Below, one piece after another: positions 1 through 10,515 of a DNA stretch of 55,851 nt. The notes beneath the pieces were generated by a model. The model saw only the letters and a list, made by a program, of their open reading frames with translations. It ran no database searches and was not told the DNA's origin. The position numbers and the translations under genes were made by a program. This DNA is from Chitinophaga pinensis. GTDB taxonomy: Bacteria; Bacteroidota; Bacteroidia; Chitinophagales; Chitinophagaceae. Positions within the stretch are counted from its first letter, which is position 1. Each line of letters starts with the position of its first letter. The stretch covers positions 1-55,851 of the forward strand of contig CAMCHR010000005.1 of the NCBI GenBank assembly GCA_945874755.1, given 5' to 3'.

Positions 1-251
<251 letters not shown>

Positions 252-286
252 TCTTAAAAGATATAGCAGCTAAAAATTGCTAACTT

Positions 287-321
287 AAAACCCATGTTGA
301 ATTAATCAGCATGGGTTTTTT
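287..321 (+). terminator. Rho-independent terminator of ahcY
   Basis: The arms AAACCCATG and CATGGGTTT, extended inward by TTGA/TCAG pairing, form a stem of about 13 bp around the loop ATTAA and are followed by six T residues. It lies 35 bp after the ahcY stop codon. Confidence 0.85.
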
Positions 322-408
322 ATTTTCAGTACCTTTAAGGAATAAATTAATCAATGTCATTTAAAAAAAGCTTTTATAAATAAAGCTGTTAAAGAATTTA
401 AAAGTTAA

Positions 409-2220
409 ATGAATAAAAAAATATTCTTGCAAATCTTATTCATCGCTGTTATTGGTCAACTGTTTCTAATGCAAGCTGTTTATGCGCAAATTAATCTTTT
501 AGAAAAAGCACAAAAAGCAATTACAGGGAAGCCGCAATCGATGACTGATAGTACAAAAACAAATTTGTTGAATCAAATTCGTACCCTCAATTCATATGCT
601 GGTAAAAGAATCAATAGCATCACTATTGAGCAACTTAATTTTTCTACCAGTATCGATTCAAAAGAGTCTAATCTGAAAAGTTTTTTTAGTAAGCTTGGAA
701 ATCAATTGCATTCTAATTCTAACACAAGGGCCATTAGAGAAAACCTATTTTTTAGTGAATGGAGTATTTTTGACCCTTCTATTATTGCCTACAATGAAAA
801 ATGGCTAAGGGATTTGAGCTATATACAAGATGCAAAAATAATTGCAATGATTACCCCCTACGATACCAACCAAGTGGATTTGATTGTGGTGACTAAAGAC
901 TTATTTAACTATGGGGGCGAAGTGTTGATGAATAAAAGCAATGCATACTCCGCTAAAATCAATAATGTCAATTTATTGGGTACTGGAAATAGTGTACAAT
1001 TGATTCAGAATTTTGATATTGAAAGAACACCAAAATCAGGATGGGGTTATGATGTTGGTTTAAGTAATCTACTTGGAAGTTTTATTTCTATCAACGCAGG
1101 TATGAACCAATTTGGGAATAATCTGGCCAATAACGTTTTATCTGCCAGAAAAAATTATATCAGTGTGCAAAGACCCATCCTCCACCCTAATAGTAAATGG
1201 CTTGGTGGAATGGAATATTTAGAAACTGTTAATGAAAATGTTTTTCCAAGAAAATGGGACACCCTCTTTGACCAGCAATTGAACTATAATTTAAAGCACA
1301 TAGATTTTTGGGTTGGATACCAACTAACAAAGCCAAAAAAACGCATCAATACCAATGAATACAGACAGTTTATTCAATATAGGCATCTTGAAAATAATTT
1401 TAAAGAACGGCCCATTGAGTATTTAATGCAATTAGATAGAAACTATCAAAATCTAATAGCAGATTTTATTTCTTTTACCTTGGTAAGACAATCCGTTTAT
1501 AGAACAAGGTATTTATATGGTTTAGGTAGATATGAAGATTTACCAATTGGTCAATCATTTACATGGACCACTGGACGTTCTAAAATAGAAAAAGATCGAT
1601 CAACTTATCTTGGTTTTAAATTTGAGCAACATAAATTATCAAAAAATGAAAACTACAACCATATTATTGTCAATATTGCAAGCAGTTATATCAATAAGTC
1701 ATTACAAGACATTCGTTTTTTGAGCAGCTTAGAACAATTTGGAAAATTAAAATACTTAAATAACGGTTATGGTTATAGACAAATTTTAAACTTAAGCTAT
1801 ACCCAAACCTTAAACAATAAATACAACGAAGCGCTAAGAATCAATAGTATTTATGGTATTCCTCAATTGAATAAAGAACAAATCAAAGGGAGCACGCGTA
1901 TCTCTGGCAATTGGGAGACCGTACTGTATAATAACCGTCCAATATTTGGGTTTAAATCTGCCCCATTCGTGTTTGCCAATACTACTTATATTAGGACGAT
2001 GGGTGACCCAATATTAAAAGGCGATATCTATACTGCGCTTGGTTCTGGCATTAGAGTAAGAAATGAGAACCTTGTGTTTGGAACCATCGAACTAAAAGGA
2101 TTCTATTTTCCTAGAACCAATCAGCAGTTAAGTCCATGGAATTTTAGCCTTATTACCAATCTCAGATACAAGTACAATTCAAATATCGTTGAGAAGCCAA
2201 ATTATGTTGAAATAAACTAA
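409..2220 (+). CDS. Large outer-membrane beta-barrel protein, POTRA/BamA-like
   Basis: The 603-residue protein has a signal peptide (cleavage likely after Ala26, YA-Q). The first part after it, up to about residue 190, looks like a POTRA-type periplasmic module (residues around VDLIVVTKDLF have the beta-alpha-alpha-beta pattern of BamA/TamA/ShlB relatives). The remaining ~400 residues alternate aromatic and polar positions and repeatedly end strands in Asn/Tyr/Phe, as in a transmembrane barrel. It is therefore probably an outer-membrane protein of the BamA/FhaC type, but no specific family was recognised. The last residue is Asn, not the aromatic residue usual for a barrel. The DUF2452 gene follows after 51 bp on the same strand. 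Confidence 0.7.
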   Translation: MNKKIFLQILFIAVIGQLFLMQAVYAQINLLEKAQKAITGKPQSMTDSTKTNLLNQIRTLNSYAGKRINSITIEQLNFSTSIDSKESNLKSFFSKLGNQLHSNSNTRAIRENLFFSEWSIFDPSIIAYNEKWLRDLSYIQDAKIIAMITPYDTNQVDLIVVTKDLFNYGGEVLMNKSNAYSAKINNVNLLGTGNSVQLIQNFDIERTPKSGWGYDVGLSNLLGSFISINAGMNQFGNNLANNVLSARKNYISVQRPILHPNSKWLGGMEYLETVNENVFPRKWDTLFDQQLNYNLKHIDFWVGYQLTKPKKRINTNEYRQFIQYRHLENNFKERPIEYLMQLDRNYQNLIADFISFTLVRQSVYRTRYLYGLGRYEDLPIGQSFTWTTGRSKIEKDRSTYLGFKFEQHKLSKNENYNHIIVNIASSYINKSLQDIRFLSSLEQFGKLKYLNNGYGYRQILNLSYTQTLNNKYNEALRINSIYGIPQLNKEQIKGSTRISGNWETVLYNNRPIFGFKSAPFVFANTTYIRTMGDPILKGDIYTALGSGIRVRNENLVFGTIELKGFYFPRTNQQLSPWNFSLITNLRYKYNSNIVEKPNYVEIN

Positions 2221-2271
2221 TTTTTAAGCCTTTTAACTCAACCATTTAAGACTAAAATTGTTATTTATAGT

Positions 2272-3069
2272 ATGGTTCAAGCTTATAATTTTTTAGCCAG
2301 TTGGCAGTTATTCCCAGAGAAATGTGATTTCGAATATCAAACAGTTCCAAAATCGGGTAACTATAAAATCGAGACAGTTACGAATGGTCATTTGTTGAGT
2401 TTTAGCCACAATTGGGTCAACTTAGAAAACGATGCATTTTATGCACAATACCAAGTGAACCCCAATGGCCAACCCATGGCTTTTGACAATACCGAATTAG
2501 CCAATACCATTAGCGCCGAAATCAATAATGCCTCTTGCTTAACTGTTCAATTTTTTAAAGAAGATACACTCAGCCTCAAAGTGGTGCACGAAATTTTGTC
2601 AAATGGGTTTTTAAAAGTAACACAAGAGGGTTTCAAAGAAGACCAAAGCCCTTTCAAAAATATTGAAGTTTACCATAAGCAATTAAGCGTATTGCCTTAT
2701 GCCTCATCTGCAGGCAGTGTGGCAATTCGTCCTACTAAAGAAGGCGTCATTAAGCATAAGGCACTCTCTGCCATGGAGGGTCAAACCAATATGCAGCTCA
2801 ATCAAATAAAAGAGCAAATTGAATTACTTGCAAGGCAAGCTCAGGAAATTCGTAAAAGAAAAGAATTGAGCATGATGATTTACGAAGCAAAAATTACTTT
2901 CAAACCACAGATAGGTCAAGTGTATCATGTCTATGAAAAGCAAGATGGGTCGCATGTCTTGTCCATGGTCGCACCTCACGAATGGGGCGGCGGTGCAGGA
3001 CCTTTTGCACAATTTATTGCTACAGTAAAATTATTAGCAGACCATACTTGGATTGAGGTTGCTATTTAA
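2272..3069 (+). CDS. DUF2452 domain-containing protein
   Basis: The C-terminal half (about residues 135-265) matches the DUF2452 family: PYASSAGSVAIRP, then a helical segment with SAMEGQTNMQLNQIKEQIELLARQ broken into charged heptads, then a beta-rich end containing GSHVLSMVAPHEWGG. Function of this family is unknown. The N-terminal ~130 residues form a separate beta-rich domain resembling a lipocalin-like or heme-nitrobindin-like fold in pattern only. Its last 4 bp overlap the end of the convergent ubiD-like gene. No signal peptide is seen, so it is probably cytosolic. Confidence 0.75.
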   Translation: MVQAYNFLASWQLFPEKCDFEYQTVPKSGNYKIETVTNGHLLSFSHNWVNLENDAFYAQYQVNPNGQPMAFDNTELANTISAEINNASCLTVQFFKEDTLSLKVVHEILSNGFLKVTQEGFKEDQSPFKNIEVYHKQLSVLPYASSAGSVAIRPTKEGVIKHKALSAMEGQTNMQLNQIKEQIELLARQAQEIRKRKELSMMIYEAKITFKPQIGQVYHVYEKQDGSHVLSMVAPHEWGGGAGPFAQFIATVKLLADHTWIEVAI

Positions 3070-4868
3070 TACCCGTACTTTTCTAAAATTGCATCTACCT
3101 TTTTTTCAACCGCTGCATCTTTTAATACAGGTGGTGCATGATGTGGTTTAATCGTAGCATCAAATACCAATGGGCCTTTTGCACCCCAATGCTTATTTGT
3201 TGTGAATGCATCAATGGCTTCTATATCATGAGAAGGATTGGTTCTAGTAAATGCAGCCCATAAGAAATTATTGATATCGCTTGCCATCCATCTTGGATCT
3301 TCTGTTCTAATGATCATGACCACCCCTTCTTGCTCCAATAATATTTCACCCTGCCCTGCTAATACTGTCTGTAAAGCATTTGTATTATACGCTGTTGCAT
3401 TGACTGCAATCACACCCGGCATGACTAGATTAGCATCCATATTTAAATTCAGTAATCTTTGAGGCACTGTATTTGCCAAAATTCTTTTTACATCTCCATA
3501 TGCAGCAATCACTACTTTAGATCCTGAATTTAAACCCTCACCTGAATAATCTAAAGTATCCATGGTGGTTTTAGTGTAAAAATGGATATCATTACTAAGG
3601 TCTAATCTTGATAAAATATATTCAAAATATGCCTGCACACGATGGGTCGATATTTGATTGGTATCGTCCGCTGTGATGAAAACAAATTTAGCTAAACTCA
3701 ATTGGCCTGTTCCTAAAATATGATTGGCAATGGTTAAAATTTCTGCCGGTTGTTTGATGGTTAAATAAGGCGTGTATCTTTCACTACCAATGGCCAATAA
3801 TAATGGATGCACCCCTGCTGCATCTACTGCATGCACTTCTTTTAATCCAGGAATTTCATTGGACACAGCAGCACCAGTCATAGCATGTATCAATTGTCCA
3901 AAACTGGTATCCTCTTGTGGTGGTCTTCCAACCACTGTGAAAGCCCAGATGGCATTTTTTCGCGCATACACTTTATGCACGCGCATTAAAGGAAAACTAT
4001 GCTGTAAACTATAATAGCCTAAATGATCTCCAAAAGGACCTTCTGGTTTATTCTCTCCTGGATACACTTCTCCAGTAATCACAAAGTCGGCATCCGTACT
4101 CAAACAAAATCCGTCTTTGTAAGTATATCCAAATCTTTTACCTGCAAGCACGCCTGCAAAATTCATTTCACTTAATCCTTCTGGTAGTGGCATCACAGCA
4201 GCAACACTATGCGCTGGAGGTCCCCCTACAAAACAACTTACTTTCAAAGGCATCCCTTTTTTGTTGGCCTTTGTTTGATGCACGCCAATCCCTCTATGCA
4301 ATTGATAATGCAAACCAATTTCTTGATCTAACTCATATTCATTGCCCGTTAATTGTATTCTGTACATGCCTAAATTACTATTTGCAATGCCTGGCTTGTC
4401 TGCATCTTCTGTATATACTTGTGGTAAAGTGACATAAGCGCCACCATCCATGGACCAATGTTTGATCAATGGCAGATCACTAATTTTTATTTCTTCGTAC
4501 GTGACTGGCTGACTGATTGGATTTTTTTTAGGCAAGGCATTGATCGCAGCTGGCAAAGCACTTAATGCAGCTAATGGATTTTTTAATGCAGAGGCAGGAT
4601 CAATTTTAATTTCAATTAATTTTTTCACCTGTGGCAAAGTATCTCTAAAAATAAATTCACTTCTTTCTAATGTGCCAAAAATATTGGATGCGGCCCTGAA
4701 CTTAGAACCTTTCACTTTTTCAAACAAGATGGCTGGCCCTTTTTGTTCATGAATGCGCAAATGGATTGCTGCCATTTCCAGATGAGGATCTACTTCCTCC
4801 TTTATTCTGAGCAATTGTCCATTGCGCTCTAAATCCAATAAACAAGCTTCTAAATTAGAATAAGCCAT
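3066..4868 (-). CDS. UbiD family decarboxylase
   Basis: This 600-residue protein belongs to the UbiD family, which uses prenylated FMN (made by UbiX) to decarboxylate aromatic or unsaturated acids. Family landmarks include the N-terminal start with LEACLLDLERNGQLLRI, the GGAYVTLPQVYTED block near residue 160 and the ENKPEGPFGDHLGYY block, which carries family active-site residues. The frame is open further upstream to 5030, but that part lies inside divergent pdxJ; ATG at 4868 gives the normal family start and leaves a 40-bp divergent intergenic gap. Long UbiD proteins of this kind in menaquinone-using bacteria are often assigned to the futalosine pathway (MqnL-type), which is possible here but unproven since no mqn gene is nearby. 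Confidence 0.85.
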   Translation of the reverse strand: MAYSNLEACLLDLERNGQLLRIKEEVDPHLEMAAIHLRIHEQKGPAILFEKVKGSKFRAASNIFGTLERSEFIFRDTLPQVKKLIEIKIDPASALKNPLAALSALPAAINALPKKNPISQPVTYEEIKISDLPLIKHWSMDGGAYVTLPQVYTEDADKPGIANSNLGMYRIQLTGNEYELDQEIGLHYQLHRGIGVHQTKANKKGMPLKVSCFVGGPPAHSVAAVMPLPEGLSEMNFAGVLAGKRFGYTYKDGFCLSTDADFVITGEVYPGENKPEGPFGDHLGYYSLQHSFPLMRVHKVYARKNAIWAFTVVGRPPQEDTSFGQLIHAMTGAAVSNEIPGLKEVHAVDAAGVHPLLLAIGSERYTPYLTIKQPAEILTIANHILGTGQLSLAKFVFITADDTNQISTHRVQAYFEYILSRLDLSNDIHFYTKTTMDTLDYSGEGLNSGSKVVIAAYGDVKRILANTVPQRLLNLNMDANLVMPGVIAVNATAYNTNALQTVLAGQGEILLEQEGVVMIIRTEDPRWMASDINNFLWAAFTRTNPSHDIEAIDAFTTNKHWGAKGPLVFDATIKPHHAPPVLKDAAVEKKVDAILEKYGY

Positions 4869-4908
4869 CAGGTGATAATTAAGATACAAAATTAACTTAA
4901 ATTTGCTC

Positions 4909-5628
4909 ATGACTCGTTTAAGTGTAAACATAAATAAGATCGCTACGCTAAGAAATAGTCGTGGAGGCAACAATCCCGACCTATTAAAAGTAGCACTGGA
5001 TTGTGAGCGTTTTGGCGCAGAAGGTATCACGGTGCATCCAAGACCAGACGAAAGACATATTCGGTACCAAGACGTTTATGATTTAAAGGAAAATATACAT
5101 ACAGAGTTCAACATTGAGGGCAATCCTAAAGAACAAAAATTTGTTGACCTAGTATTGGCTACTAAACCAGCACAGGTGACCCTAGTTCCCGATACATTGG
5201 GTCAATTAACCAGCGACCATGGTTGGGATACCATTACAGAACAAGCTTATTTAAAAGATATCATTGCAGTGTTTAAAGCTGCAGGTATTCGTGTATCTAT
5301 TTTTGTTGACCCGAATGAAAAAATGGTAGAAGCTGCTGCAACAACTGGGACGGATCGCATAGAATTATATACCGAAATGTATGCAAAGCAGTTTGCTGCA
5401 GGAAATAAAGAAACTGCAATTGCGCTCTATATTAGCGCTGCAGCCTTAGCAAAAAAATTAGATCTAGGTATTAACGCAGGACATGATTTGGACCGTTTTA
5501 ACTTGGCCTACCTCATCAAAGAAATCCCCTATATAAATGAAGTATCCATTGGCCACGCACTCATTAGTGACGCGCTTTATTTAGGATTAGAAAACACCAT
5601 ACAACTCTATAAGCGCGCTTTAGGATAA
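4909..5628 (+). CDS. pdxJ: Pyridoxine 5'-phosphate synthase
   Basis: PdxJ condenses 1-deoxy-xylulose 5-phosphate with 3-amino-2-oxopropyl phosphate to give pyridoxine 5'-phosphate, the ring-closing step of vitamin B6 synthesis. The protein (239 residues) opens with [19 protein letters not shown] and contains [14 protein letters not shown], the phosphate/substrate-binding block of this TIM-barrel enzyme, and later LGINAGHDL and the terminal [10 protein letters not shown] region, both characteristic. The ATG at 4909 is preferred over an upstream TTG because it matches the family N-terminus. It is divergent from the UbiD-type gene, with a 40-bp gap that must hold both start regions. Confidence 0.95.
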   Translation: MTRLSVNINKIATLRNSRGGNNPDLLKVALDCERFGAEGITVHPRPDERHIRYQDVYDLKENIHTEFNIEGNPKEQKFVDLVLATKPAQVTLVPDTLGQLTSDHGWDTITEQAYLKDIIAVFKAAGIRVSIFVDPNEKMVEAAATTGTDRIELYTEMYAKQFAAGNKETAIALYISAAALAKKLDLGINAGHDLDRFNLAYLIKEIPYINEVSIGHALISDALYLGLENTIQLYKRALG

Positions 5629-5722
5629 TTTTTTGTTACCAGGCTTCTACTATATTTGAGCAATTAAGGGGTTTTTGATTCCTTATTAAACACGAATTTG
5701 TATCTTGCAGTAAATACATTTT

Positions 5723-6241
5723 ATGGCCAACCAACCAATTGTAGGAATTATCATGGGAAGTGACAGTGATTTGCCTATCATGCAGGCAGCTGCTGATATT
5801 TTAAAATCTTTCAATATTCCTTTTGAATTAACGGTAGTTTCGGCACATAGAACACCGGATCGCATGGTAGAATATGCAAAAACAGCGCGTAGTAGAGGCT
5901 TACAAGTAATTATAGCAGGTGCTGGTGGCGCTGCGCATTTACCAGGTATGGTGGCCGCATTAACTAGTTTACCCATAATTGGAGTGCCTATCAAATCGAC
6001 TAACTCTGCAGATGGTTGGGATAGTATTTTATCCATTTTGCAAATGCCAGGCGGTGTACCCGTTGCAACGGTGGCATTAAATGGTGCTAAAAATGCAGGT
6101 TTATTAGCTGCGCAAATTATTGGTACGCATAACGAACCGATTGCTTTGGCAATGGACGATTACAAATCAAAAATGGAATCTGAAGTATTAGAGAAAGTAA
6201 ATCAATTGAAAACAAATTGGGAGAATCAATTTGACGCTTAG
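5723..6241 (+). CDS. purE: N5-carboxyaminoimidazole ribonucleotide mutase
   Basis: PurE class I moves the carboxyl group of N5-CAIR to C4, giving CAIR in purine synthesis. At 172 residues it has the usual length, with [13 protein letters not shown] at the N-terminus, SAHRTPDRM (the active-site His loop) and [14 protein letters not shown]. The partner PurK is not in the window. A sequence TATATTTG at 5651-5658 resembles the Bacteroidota -7 box, although no well-spaced -33 box was found. The last 4 bp overlap the convergent bshC gene. Confidence 0.95.
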   Translation: MANQPIVGIIMGSDSDLPIMQAAADILKSFNIPFELTVVSAHRTPDRMVEYAKTARSRGLQVIIAGAGGAAHLPGMVAALTSLPIIGVPIKSTNSADGWDSILSILQMPGGVPVATVALNGAKNAGLLAAQIIGTHNEPIALAMDDYKSKMESEVLEKVNQLKTNWENQFDA

Positions 6242-7836
6242 TCAAATTTAATTATTCTGAATCTAGACTCCAATCCTGTAGAGTGTTCCATGATGGTTTC
6301 TATCCAAGAAAGGTCATATTGACCTACCCATTTAGAAAAATGCTCTTCTCTTTCTTGTAAATTATCTTGCGGAAATAATTCTTTTTTAATGCGATGTATG
6401 CGTTGTATAGCAACAGTTTGCTTGCGTCTTTCCGCACGCACCATTTTCTTTTCTAGTGCCAATAATTTTGCTTTTGCTTGCTGCGCTAGATTTTCGGCGT
6501 GTGTACCTAATGTCGGGTCTACTTTTTCCACTTCATTTTTGATAGTCGTATATAAAGTAGTTAAGTTTTTCATTTGATCCTGTAAATCCAATGCTTGGGA
6601 TGCGTGTTTTTTTACATAAGCTATTTCTAAATCAAGGATTGGCTTAAACAAGTCTTGTTCTTCAAAATGCATGGCAGCCCATTGTTCAGCTTGCTTTTGA
6701 CGCATCAATAAAAAAGAATTTCTTAATTGCAATAAAGGATAATGCACACCCACTTGTTGAAACAGGTTTTTCAATTCCATCCAATAGGCTAGCTCTCCTC
6801 CTCCACCCACAAAAACAACACCAGGTAAAATTGTTTCCTGATACACCCCTCTTAAAATGACATTCGGGCTGAACCTTTCAGGGTATTGATGCAATTCTGC
6901 GATGATTTCTTTTTCTGCGAATTGAATAGCTGTATCCACAACTATATATTGTTCCCCTTGCTTTTCGATCCTTCCTCTTATATTGTCTTTTAAATAAAAT
7001 AGATTGATGGTTCTGCCCTCGGATTGAACATGGTAGGCTTTTGATAAAGCAGCAATCGTTGGTTGTATCGTTTGATGAGAAAAGCCTGTCAATAACTCTT
7101 TTTCCATTACTGGAATGAATGCCGCTTTAAGTGCAGCATCATCTGGTTGTAATACCAACAATCCTTTTGCTCCAAAAAATGCATGTACAAAAGACAAAGT
7201 TGCTTCACTAATGGTTTTACCTTTTTGATAGGCTTCTTTTAAAATCTCCAAAGCTTGTTGACCTTGAGGAAGTATGGACCAATAATTTTCTAATTGTTTT
7301 AATAAGCGTAATAAAGCGTCATCCACCTGCATTCTTCCAATCGCACCAGTTTGTTTGGTCACCCATTGGCATTTCTTATGGTCTAAATTAAATGCACCGA
7401 CTTCTTCTAAGTCCGCATCTTCGGAGCCCATATAATATACTGGGACAAAATCATAGTCAGGGAATGTTGCTTTTAAACTTGCAGCAAGTTGTATCGCATG
7501 AATAATTTTATAAAAAAAATACAAGGGGCCTGTAAATAAATTCGGTTGATGTGCCGTGGTTACCACAAAAGTGGATTCCTTTTTTAACAATGCAAGTTTG
7601 TCTTGGACTGCTTTTTCTTGTGGAAAATTGGAGTATTGTTTTGTCAATACATCAAACAATAATGTACGATTGATCGGATATTTTTTTCGGCCTTCTATCG
7701 CCGATCGATAACCCTCAATATTAGGCGCGTATTGCACAAAATCAATCGCCTTGCCTTTACCCTCTAAATAATCATTGATTAATGAAGAGAATACATGGGT
7801 TGAACTAAAAGGGATATGCATACTGCTTTGAGACAT
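6238..7836 (-). CDS. bshC: Bacillithiol biosynthesis cysteine-adding enzyme
   Basis: BshC ligates cysteine to glucosaminyl-malate, the last step of bacillithiol synthesis. The protein (532 residues from this start) shows the family blocks [18 protein letters not shown], a Rossmann-like nucleotide site beginning [16 protein letters not shown], and a C-terminal region of charged heptads (about residues 420-500) matching the known coiled coil. In-frame starts also exist at 7875 (ATG) and 7884 (TTG), so the N-terminus may be 13 to 16 residues longer; ATG at 7836 was chosen because the conserved sequence begins shortly after it. bshA and bshB are not in the window. Confidence 0.92.
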   Translation of the reverse strand: MSQSSMHIPFSSTHVFSSLINDYLEGKGKAIDFVQYAPNIEGYRSAIEGRKKYPINRTLLFDVLTKQYSNFPQEKAVQDKLALLKKESTFVVTTAHQPNLFTGPLYFFYKIIHAIQLAASLKATFPDYDFVPVYYMGSEDADLEEVGAFNLDHKKCQWVTKQTGAIGRMQVDDALLRLLKQLENYWSILPQGQQALEILKEAYQKGKTISEATLSFVHAFFGAKGLLVLQPDDAALKAAFIPVMEKELLTGFSHQTIQPTIAALSKAYHVQSEGRTINLFYLKDNIRGRIEKQGEQYIVVDTAIQFAEKEIIAELHQYPERFSPNVILRGVYQETILPGVVFVGGGGELAYWMELKNLFQQVGVHYPLLQLRNSFLLMRQKQAEQWAAMHFEEQDLFKPILDLEIAYVKKHASQALDLQDQMKNLTTLYTTIKNEVEKVDPTLGTHAENLAQQAKAKLLALEKKMVRAERRKQTVAIQRIHRIKKELFPQDNLQEREEHFSKWVGQYDLSWIETIMEHSTGLESRFRIIKFD

Positions 7837-7944
7837 CGTCTGCAAATTTCGGGAAAAATGTATTGATAAAGGCATTTTATTCAATATTGAAAGAAAAATA
7901 ATACTTTTATAGGGCGAAAGATTGCTCGCTTAAAACTAGACCCT

Positions 7945-9216
7945 ATGGAAACCTACGGTAAAATTCTTGTTATTGCTATGCCCCTATTTCTGTTATTGGT
8001 ACTATTTGAAAAATGGTACGGATGGCGCAAGGGCAATGATACCGTTAGAACAATGGATATGATTTCGAGCTTAAGCTCTGGGGTAACCAATTCAACCAAA
8101 GATGTTTTAGGGTTGAGCCTTGCTATTATCAGTTATGGCTGGCTAGTGGAGCACTTGACTATTTATCAAGTTAAATCTAGTTGGATGCTTTATGTGATTG
8201 CATTTTTAGCGTTAGATTTTGCAGGCTATTGGGTGCACCGTTTAGCACATACTGTAAACTTTTTTTGGAACAACCATATCGTACACCATAGTAGTGAAGA
8301 ATTTAATTTGGCTTGCGCATTGAGACAAAGTATCTCGGTGTATTTTAGGATTTATGCTTTTCTATTAATTCCTGCAGCGATGTTTGGTGTGCCACAACAA
8401 GTGATTGCTGTGGTAGCTCCTTTACATTTATTTGCGCAGTTCTGGTACCATACGCAACATATCCATAAAATGGGATGGCTAGAATACATCATTGTGACAC
8501 CAGCACATCACCGTGTGCACCATGCTATCAACCCAGAATATTTAGATAAGAACTATGGTCAAATATTTATTTTCTGGGATCGTATGTTCGGTACTTTCAA
8601 AGAAGAAACCCCTGCAATAACCGCTGTATATGGTGTTACAAGGCCAGTGCGTACTTGGAATCCCATCAAAATAAATTTTATGCATCTATGGTTATTGATG
8701 CAAGATGCATGGCATACTCAAAGTTGGAAAGATAAATTACGTGTTTGGTTGATGCCACTAGGATGGAGACCAGCAGATGTAGTTGAAAAATATCCTGTTT
8801 ATAAAATTGAAGATGTGTACCATTTCGAAAAATACGATACCCCTGCACCAAAAGGGATGATTGTTTATTTATGGATTCAACTATTTTGTTTACTCTTAAT
8901 TGTAAGTTACTTGTTTGGCAATGTGGCAAATATAGGACTTACCAATATGATGTACTATGGCTTATTCATATTTGCACAAGTATATGCTTTAACAGAATTC
9001 ATGGACCGCAATCCTAGAGCATTGATCTATGAAATAGTGAAGAATGTAATTTGTGTTGGATCCATCCTTTATTATGGCGGATGGTTTGGACTACAAAACT
9101 ATTTTGGCGCGAGTAGCTATATCTTAATGGGCTATTTTATTGCTAGCACAGCGACTGTGGCTGCCTTTACTAGTCAACTAAATCGCCCTCTAAATCATAG
9201 TCGTACGCTTTCGTAA
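7945..9216 (+). CDS. Sterol desaturase / fatty acid hydroxylase family membrane protein
   Basis: This is a membrane di-iron oxygenase of the fatty acid hydroxylase superfamily. The three histidine boxes are visible: HRLAH near residue 98, HIVHHSSEE near 113, and HHRVHH near 190, with hydrophobic helices around them. The N-terminal half is the catalytic domain. The C-terminal ~130 residues add about four more hydrophobic helices, a longer tail than in the minimal family. Substrate cannot be read from sequence; relatives hydroxylate fatty acids, sterols or carotenoids, or cleave alkylglycerol ethers. Its 3' end overlaps rimO by 47 bp, tail to tail. Confidence 0.88.
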   Translation: METYGKILVIAMPLFLLLVLFEKWYGWRKGNDTVRTMDMISSLSSGVTNSTKDVLGLSLAIISYGWLVEHLTIYQVKSSWMLYVIAFLALDFAGYWVHRLAHTVNFFWNNHIVHHSSEEFNLACALRQSISVYFRIYAFLLIPAAMFGVPQQVIAVVAPLHLFAQFWYHTQHIHKMGWLEYIIVTPAHHRVHHAINPEYLDKNYGQIFIFWDRMFGTFKEETPAITAVYGVTRPVRTWNPIKINFMHLWLLMQDAWHTQSWKDKLRVWLMPLGWRPADVVEKYPVYKIEDVYHFEKYDTPAPKGMIVYLWIQLFCLLLIVSYLFGNVANIGLTNMMYYGLFIFAQVYALTEFMDRNPRALIYEIVKNVICVGSILYYGGWFGLQNYFGASSYILMGYFIASTATVAAFTSQLNRPLNHSRTLS

Positions 9217-10480
9217 TTTTTACCATTACAAAATCACCTGGCTTCAATCTTTTTTTGGTATTGATCACCACTTCGTTGTCTACCTCCACACTATCAAATT
9301 CAGTGCGGCCTAAATAACGACCAGCTTCTTTTTTATCCACCAATACTTTTAAGATCTGCCCTTCCTTAGACTGATTAATTTCAAGGCTAATCTCTTGTTG
9401 TACTTCCATGATCTCTTCGGCACGGCGCTGTTTCTCTGCTGCAGGCACATCGTCTACTAAATCATGTGCGCTTGTATTTTCTTCGTGACTGTATGTAAAA
9501 ATGCCTACTCGGTCAAATTTATGCAATTGTAAAAATGCCTTTAATTCTTCTATGTCTTCCAATGTTTCTCCTGGAAATCCAGCTATCAAAGTCGTACGAA
9601 TGGCGATACCCGGCACACGCTTTCTGATTTCTTGAATCAATTCGGTCATCTCCTCTCTAGTAATAATACGGCGCATGGCTTTTAGCATATTATTACTTGC
9701 ATGTTGCAATGGGATGTCAATGTAGTTACAAATATTATCGCGCTCACGCATGGCATCCAATATGTCTAAAGGAAATTTTGAAGGGTACGCATAATGTAAA
9801 CGGATCCACTCCACGCCTTCTATATCGGCTAAGGCGTGTAATAATTTAGGTAAGGCACGCTCTTTATAAATATCCAATCCGTAATAAGTTAATTCCTGCG
9901 CAATCAACATCAACTCTTTCACTCCTTTCTTCACTAAGCCTTTTGTTTCGTCCACCAATTGTTCGATGGTTTTACTCACGTGCTGACCACGCATTAAAGG
10001 AATCGCACAAAAAGAACAAGTACGATTACAACCTTCACTAATTTTTAAATAAGCATAATGCGATGGTGTACTTAATAAACGCTCTCCCAACAACTCTGCT
10101 TTATAATCTGCGTTCAATTGATTCAAGATCAAAGGCAATTCCATGGTACCAAACCAAGCATCTACTTCTGGTATTTCTGCAGCTAAGTCGCCTCTGTATC
10201 TTTCACTTAAACAACCCGTCACATAAACCTTGTCTAATTTGCCTTTCTTCTTTAAAGCCACTTGGTCTAAGATGGTGTTCACACTCTCCTCTTTTGCTTT
10301 GTCAATAAAGCCACAAGTATTCACAACAACAATATTATGGTCTAACTTTTTATTTTCATGAACCACGTCAATATCATTGGCCACTAATTGACCACTCAGC
10401 ATTTCACTGTCCACTAAGTTTTTACTACAACCTAGTGTGATGATATTGACCTTGTTTTGCTTTAAAGTTTTTGACTTCAT
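9170..10480 (-). CDS. rimO: Ribosomal protein S12 methylthiotransferase
   Basis: RimO is a radical-SAM enzyme that adds a methylthio group to the conserved aspartate of ribosomal protein S12. The N-terminal UPF0004 domain has its three cluster cysteines at Cys18 (LGCSKNLVDSE), Cys56 (NTCGFI) and Cys90 (TGCLSE). The radical-SAM CxxxCxxC motif is in SEGCNRTCSFCAIP, followed by the RimO-type MRGQHVSK. The last ~65 residues are a TRAM RNA-binding domain. Length (436) is standard, and the LGCSKNLVDSE signature separates it from MiaB. The gene lies 35 bp downstream of prfC on the same strand, so both may be cotranscribed as a translation-related pair. Confidence 0.95.
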   Translation of the reverse strand: MKSKTLKQNKVNIITLGCSKNLVDSEMLSGQLVANDIDVVHENKKLDHNIVVVNTCGFIDKAKEESVNTILDQVALKKKGKLDKVYVTGCLSERYRGDLAAEIPEVDAWFGTMELPLILNQLNADYKAELLGERLLSTPSHYAYLKISEGCNRTCSFCAIPLMRGQHVSKTIEQLVDETKGLVKKGVKELMLIAQELTYYGLDIYKERALPKLLHALADIEGVEWIRLHYAYPSKFPLDILDAMRERDNICNYIDIPLQHASNNMLKAMRRIITREEMTELIQEIRKRVPGIAIRTTLIAGFPGETLEDIEELKAFLQLHKFDRVGIFTYSHEENTSAHDLVDDVPAAEKQRRAEEIMEVQQEISLEINQSKEGQILKVLVDKKEAGRYLGRTEFDSVEVDNEVVINTKKRLKPGDFVMVKITKAYDYDLEGDLVD

Positions 10481-10515
10481 AAAATAGGTTTAACGAATAC
10501 GCTTCGTATGCTTAA

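Noticed and set aside
4869..5030. 54-residue N-terminal extension of the UbiD-type protein
   Set aside because: It overlaps the divergent pdxJ coding region and does not match the family N-terminus.
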